A DNA stretch of 60,767 nucleotides. Origin: Pandoraea horticolens (lineage in GTDB: Bacteria; Pseudomonadota; Gammaproteobacteria; Burkholderiales; Burkholderiaceae). How positions within the stretch are numbered: the stretch's first letter is position 1; every line of letters starts with the position of its first letter. A model generated the notes under the pieces. It saw only the letters and a list, made by a program, of their open reading frames with translations. It did no database searches and had not been told where the DNA came from. The translations under genes were made by a program, and so were the position numbers. Positions 57,827 to 60,767 of this stretch are shown here, one piece after another. The DNA is taken from the NCBI RefSeq assembly GCF_902459555.1, contig NZ_CABPSM010000026.1:1-60767 (forward strand), read 5' to 3'.

Positions 57827-58600
57827 ATGAAGCTCTGGACCCGTTTCAAGACCGCACATGGCCGCATCGGCTTCGGCCTGCTGCAGGGCGATCACGTTCT
57901 CGAACATCGCGGCAGTCTTTTCGATCAGCCGATTGCCACGGGCGCGACGATTGCCCGCGACGCCGTGGATCTGCTGTGCCCCTGCGAGCCCTCGAAAATC
58001 GTGGCGCTGTGGAACAACTTTCACGCGCTCGGCGCGAAGCTCGGCAAGGCCGCGCCGTCGCATCCGCTCTTCCTCATCAAACCTGCGACGTCGCTGTCCG
58101 GACCCGACGCGGTGATTCGTCGTCCGGCGTCGTATGCCGGCAAGATCGTTTTCGAGGGCGAGCTGGGCGTGGTGATCGGCAAGCGCGCGAGCAACGTGAC
58201 CGAGGAAGCCGCCCGCGATTACATCCTCGGCTACACGTTGGTCAACGACGTCACCGCCGCTGAAATCATCGAGCAGGACGGCAACTTCGCACAGTGGACA
58301 CGGGCCAAGGGCTTCGACACGTTCGGCTGTATCGGTCCGGTCATTGCACAGGATTTCGACTGGCGCGAGGCGGAACTGGTCACGCGGCTCGACGGCACGG
58401 AACGTCAGCGCTATGCGCTCGCCGACATGATCTTCAACCCGTGGCAACTCGTCGCGCGCCTCTCACAGGACATGACCCTGCTGCCGGGCGACGTGATCGC
58501 GGTGGGCACGTCGCTTGGCGTCGGCTCGATGAAAGAGGGCGCGCTGGTGGAAGTGAGCATCGACGGACTAGGGACGTTGGCCAATCGTATGGGCGGCTGA
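57827..58600 (+). CDS. Fumarylacetoacetate hydrolase-family protein
   Basis: 257 residues. The C-terminal FAH fold is visible: GKIVFEGELGVVIGKRASNV (about 115-134; acidic metal ligands), YTLVNDVTAAEI, and GDVIAVGTSLGVGSM near residue 225. Family reactions include acylpyruvate hydrolysis and oxaloacetate decarboxylation or tautomerisation; substrate unknown. It lies about 120 bp after the second CoA-transferase, in the same direction, so a shared role in dicarboxylate breakdown is plausible. Start at 57827 follows CAGGAATGGC. Confidence 0.8.
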   Translation: MKLWTRFKTAHGRIGFGLLQGDHVLEHRGSLFDQPIATGATIARDAVDLLCPCEPSKIVALWNNFHALGAKLGKAAPSHPLFLIKPATSLSGPDAVIRRPASYAGKIVFEGELGVVIGKRASNVTEEAARDYILGYTLVNDVTAAEIIEQDGNFAQWTRAKGFDTFGCIGPVIAQDFDWREAELVTRLDGTERQRYALADMIFNPWQLVARLSQDMTLLPGDVIAVGTSLGVGSMKEGALVEVSIDGLGTLANRMGG

Positions 58601-58662
58601 CGAAGCAACCGATTTCACGGTGGTCGGCCGGGGTGGCAATGGCCTGAGTCGATCGCCCTTTT

Positions 58663-59697
58663 TCATTTGGCCGATTCGGCAGATTCGGCAGGCCCCGGAT
58701 CTGCCCGGCGCGGGGCGGCCCGATCGGCACTGCGGGCAGCGTAGCTTTTTCCTCTGCCCTCGGGCGGTGGCACGGGGCGCTTGTACGCCATCATGCCGTC
58801 GATGAGTTCGGCGCCTTCGGCCAGCAGAAATTCCCGGAAGGCTTGCGCAACCGGTGGCAGCCGCTTGCTGCGACGATGCACGACGTACCAGTTTTGCCAC
58901 GCCGGAAAGCCCTGCACGTCGAGCACCGTCAACTGGCCGGTCTGCAGTTCCATGCCGACGGTATGCGCCGACAGGAAGCTAATGCCCATGCCTGCCACGA
59001 CCGCTTGCTTGATGGTTTCCGTGCTGGCGATTTCCATCGTGATCTTCAGTTGCTGGGTGCGATGACCGAACGCGTCTTGCAGGGAATTCCAGGTGTCGGA
59101 CCCGCGCTCGCGACTGATGAAGGGTTCTTGCGCGAGTCGAGAAAACGGAATCTGGCGTTCACCGGCGAGCGGATGATCGGGGGGCGCCACGATGACATAG
59201 GGGTGGGGCGCGAAGGCTTCGTTGATCGTGTCGATCTCGTGGGGCGGACGCACCATCACGGCCAGATCCGTGAGGTTTTCGGTGAGCTGGTGCAACAGTT
59301 CCTCGCGGTTGTGCACCGTAAGACCCAGCGTTACGCCGGGATATCGCACGGTAAACGCGGCGAGCAGCCGGGGGAAGAAATAGTCGCCCGCGCTGATGAC
59401 GGCAACGTTGAGCTTTCCGCCCGTAATGCCCTTGAGGTGATCCATCGCCTCTTCGGTTTCGCGAAAGAGCGCAATGATCGCGCGGCTGTAGTGAAGCATT
59501 TCGCTGCCCGCCGGGGTCAGGAAGATTTTCTTGCCCAGTTGTTCGAAGAGCGGGAGTCCGGCGTGTGTCTCAAGTTGTTTGACCTGTGTCGAGACGGCCG
59601 GTTGCGTGAGGTGCAATTCTTCGGCGGCGCGCGAAAAGCTCAGATGGCGCGCGACGGCTTCGAAGACCTTCAACTGACGGAGCGTGGCGTGTTTCAT
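58663..59697 (-). CDS. LysR-family transcriptional regulator, CbbR-like
   Basis: 344 residues. The N-terminal HTH (LRQLKVFEAVARHLSFSRAA, LTQPAVSTQVKQLE) and effector domain (NVAVISAGDYFFPRLLAAF, then GITGGKLN) resemble CbbR-type regulators of CO2 fixation or C1 metabolism. A C-terminal tail of about 40 residues (PPEGRGKSYAARSADR) is probably disordered. It converges on the FAH gene and diverges from the next unit. Whether it controls oxalate, formate or the rightward pnt genes is not shown by sequence. Confidence 0.85.
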   Translation of the reverse strand: MKHATLRQLKVFEAVARHLSFSRAAEELHLTQPAVSTQVKQLETHAGLPLFEQLGKKIFLTPAGSEMLHYSRAIIALFRETEEAMDHLKGITGGKLNVAVISAGDYFFPRLLAAFTVRYPGVTLGLTVHNREELLHQLTENLTDLAVMVRPPHEIDTINEAFAPHPYVIVAPPDHPLAGERQIPFSRLAQEPFISRERGSDTWNSLQDAFGHRTQQLKITMEIASTETIKQAVVAGMGISFLSAHTVGMELQTGQLTVLDVQGFPAWQNWYVVHRRSKRLPPVAQAFREFLLAEGAELIDGMMAYKRPVPPPEGRGKSYAARSADRAAPRRADPGPAESAESAK

Positions 59698-59948
59698 GCG
59701 GCAGGCTTCCAGAGTTCGGGGCGTGCGGCGGAACGGTTTCCGCTCGCGAAGTGCGATTGAGGAAGTATAAGTAATCGTTGATGGTTTGCATAATTAACTT
59801 TAACTGTCTTTTATGGGTTGGGCTGCGTAATCTGCAATGGCAGCCCGCATGAAAGTGATGTGACAGCAAAGCGTCGGTGACATGTCGCGTCAGGCGAGAG
59901 CGGGTTCGCGTGTTCTGGAGACGATCACTGTTTTGGGAGAGCGCCATC

Positions 59949-60323
59949 ATGTCTGTCATCGAAACGCATATCAAACCCGCCGCCCTGGCACCGGTTGCCA
60001 ACGCCCATCTGCATGCGTTCAACAACGCATTCGTCGAGTTGGGGCTGGACTGGTATTGGTGTCCCCACACGTACACCCGTTTGTTGCATACGACCGGGAA
60101 TCAAGATTTGCCGCTGGCGTACCTCGAAGGCGCTTCGGCGCAGGCGTTGCGCATGGCCGAACTGGTGCTGATCGGGGCCTATCTCGACGGACACCAGCCG
60201 CATCTGCTGCGCGCCTACGAGCCGGAATTCCTGTGCGACCTGATTCATTGCACGAAGGTGCGTTGCTTCGAAGCGGCCAATGACGGGCGTTCGATGCAGC
60301 CCGCGCGAGCCACAGTGGCCTGA
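59949..60323 (+). CDS. Conserved hypothetical protein upstream of pntA
   Basis: 124 residues, no signal or membrane span. HAFNNAFVELGLDWYWCPHT and LRMAELVLIGAYLDGHQPH are the most distinctive parts, with several His and Cys residues that might bind metal. GGGAGAGCGCCATC precedes the ATG. It lies 42 bp before pntA. Not recognised as a named family. Confidence 0.65.
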   Translation: MSVIETHIKPAALAPVANAHLHAFNNAFVELGLDWYWCPHTYTRLLHTTGNQDLPLAYLEGASAQALRMAELVLIGAYLDGHQPHLLRAYEPEFLCDLIHCTKVRCFEAANDGRSMQPARATVA

Positions 60324-60365
60324 GTTTCACAACACGACAGGGGCTCAGACCCCGAGACAATAACT

Positions 60366-60767
60366 ATGCATATTGGCATTCCAAAGGAGACGGCCGGCGG
60401 CGAATCCCGCGTCGCGGCCACACCGGAAACGGTGAAGAAGCTGGTGAGCGCAGGGCATCGCGTCACCGTGGAGCGTGGCGCCGGCGAGGCCGCGAGCGTA
60501 CCCGATGCGGCGTATGTCGCAGCGGGCGCGTCGAGCGGCAGTGCGGCCGAGACCCTTGGCGCCGAGCTGGTGCTCAAGGTCCGCGCGCCGTCGGTTGCGG
60601 AAGTCGCCCAGATCCCGCGCGGCAGCGTGGTCGTCGGCATGCTCAACCCTTTCGACGCCGAGAATAACGCCCGCATGGCGGCGGCCGGCGTCGTCGGCTT
60701 CGCTTTGGAAGCCGCGCCGCGGACCACGCGTGCGCAAAGCATGGACGTACTGTCCTCGCAAGCCAAC
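60366..60767 (+). CDS. pntA: NAD(P) transhydrogenase alpha subunit, N-terminal part (cut by window edge)
   Basis: The first 134 residues are in the window. MHIGIPKETAGGESRVAATP and AELVLKVRAPSVAEVAQIPR are the start of the PntA/alanine dehydrogenase-type domain that binds NAD(H). Full PntA couples proton flow to hydride transfer from NADH to NADP+ with PntB. The reading frame is open to the last base. Confidence 0.9.
   Translation, partial: MHIGIPKETAGGESRVAATPETVKKLVSAGHRVTVERGAGEAASVPDAAYVAAGASSGSAAETLGAELVLKVRAPSVAEVAQIPRGSVVVGMLNPFDAENNARMAAAGVVGFALEAAPRTTRAQSMDVLSSQAN

Overview
The window looks like chromosomal DNA of a betaproteobacterium of the order Burkholderiales, most likely Pandoraea or a close relative. 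This is inferred from uniformly high GC, Burkholderiales-type gene content (fds-type formate dehydrogenase, paired aspT genes with aspD, oxalate genes of the oxc/frc type) and protein wording. No marker gene is present to prove it. Apart from one transposase-domain remnant near the left edge there is no mobile element, and I see no tRNA, rRNA or CRISPR.

Layout. 1-9 kb: an FAD oxidoreductase, then a divergent branched-chain acyl-CoA cluster (AraC regulator, SDR dehydrogenase and acyl-CoA ligase leftward; acyl-CoA dehydrogenase and 3-hydroxyisobutyryl-CoA hydrolase rightward), then a YggT membrane protein. 10-20 kb: an RpiR-regulated peptide uptake and breakdown operon (iaaA, gsiABCD, a DmpA-type aminopeptidase and a DppA-type D-aminopeptidase). 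20-27 kb: a DUF4118/PAS membrane protein, a serine hydrolase, a UgpABCE-like ABC importer and a universal stress protein. 27-32 kb: a small lipoprotein, RarD, a HisN-like phosphatase, a MATE exporter and a YXWGXW-type protein. 32-38 kb: aspT-aspT-aspD. 38-41 kb: a short TpsB-like outer-membrane protein, a LOG-family protein with a predicted structured RNA upstream, a conserved unknown protein and a cluster of DnaA boxes. 41-47 kb: NAD-linked molybdenum formate dehydrogenase (fdsG-B-A-D). 47-59 kb: the oxalate locus (GntR regulator, small membrane protein, PanE-like reductase, oxlT-oxc-frc, an orphan PAS protein, a 43-codon ORF, a second frc and a fumarylacetoacetase-family gene), followed by a LysR gene. 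The right edge cuts pntA.

How it works together. Oxalate would enter through OxlT in exchange for formate, be activated by Frc (formyl-CoA:oxalate CoA-transferase) and be decarboxylated by Oxc. The formate can be oxidised to CO2 by FdsABGD, giving NADH. The PanE-like protein may reduce oxalyl-CoA to glyoxylate for carbon assimilation. Near-identical 11-bp dyads (TATAyNGTATA) lie in front of fdsG, panE-like, oxlT and the second frc. I propose they are the operators of the GntR protein encoded in the same locus, which would unite these transcription units. The aspT-aspD cluster is a second, chemically analogous decarboxylation/exchange cycle (aspartate in, alanine and CO2 out). The window therefore carries two independent ways of generating proton-motive force by decarboxylation of a dicarboxylate.
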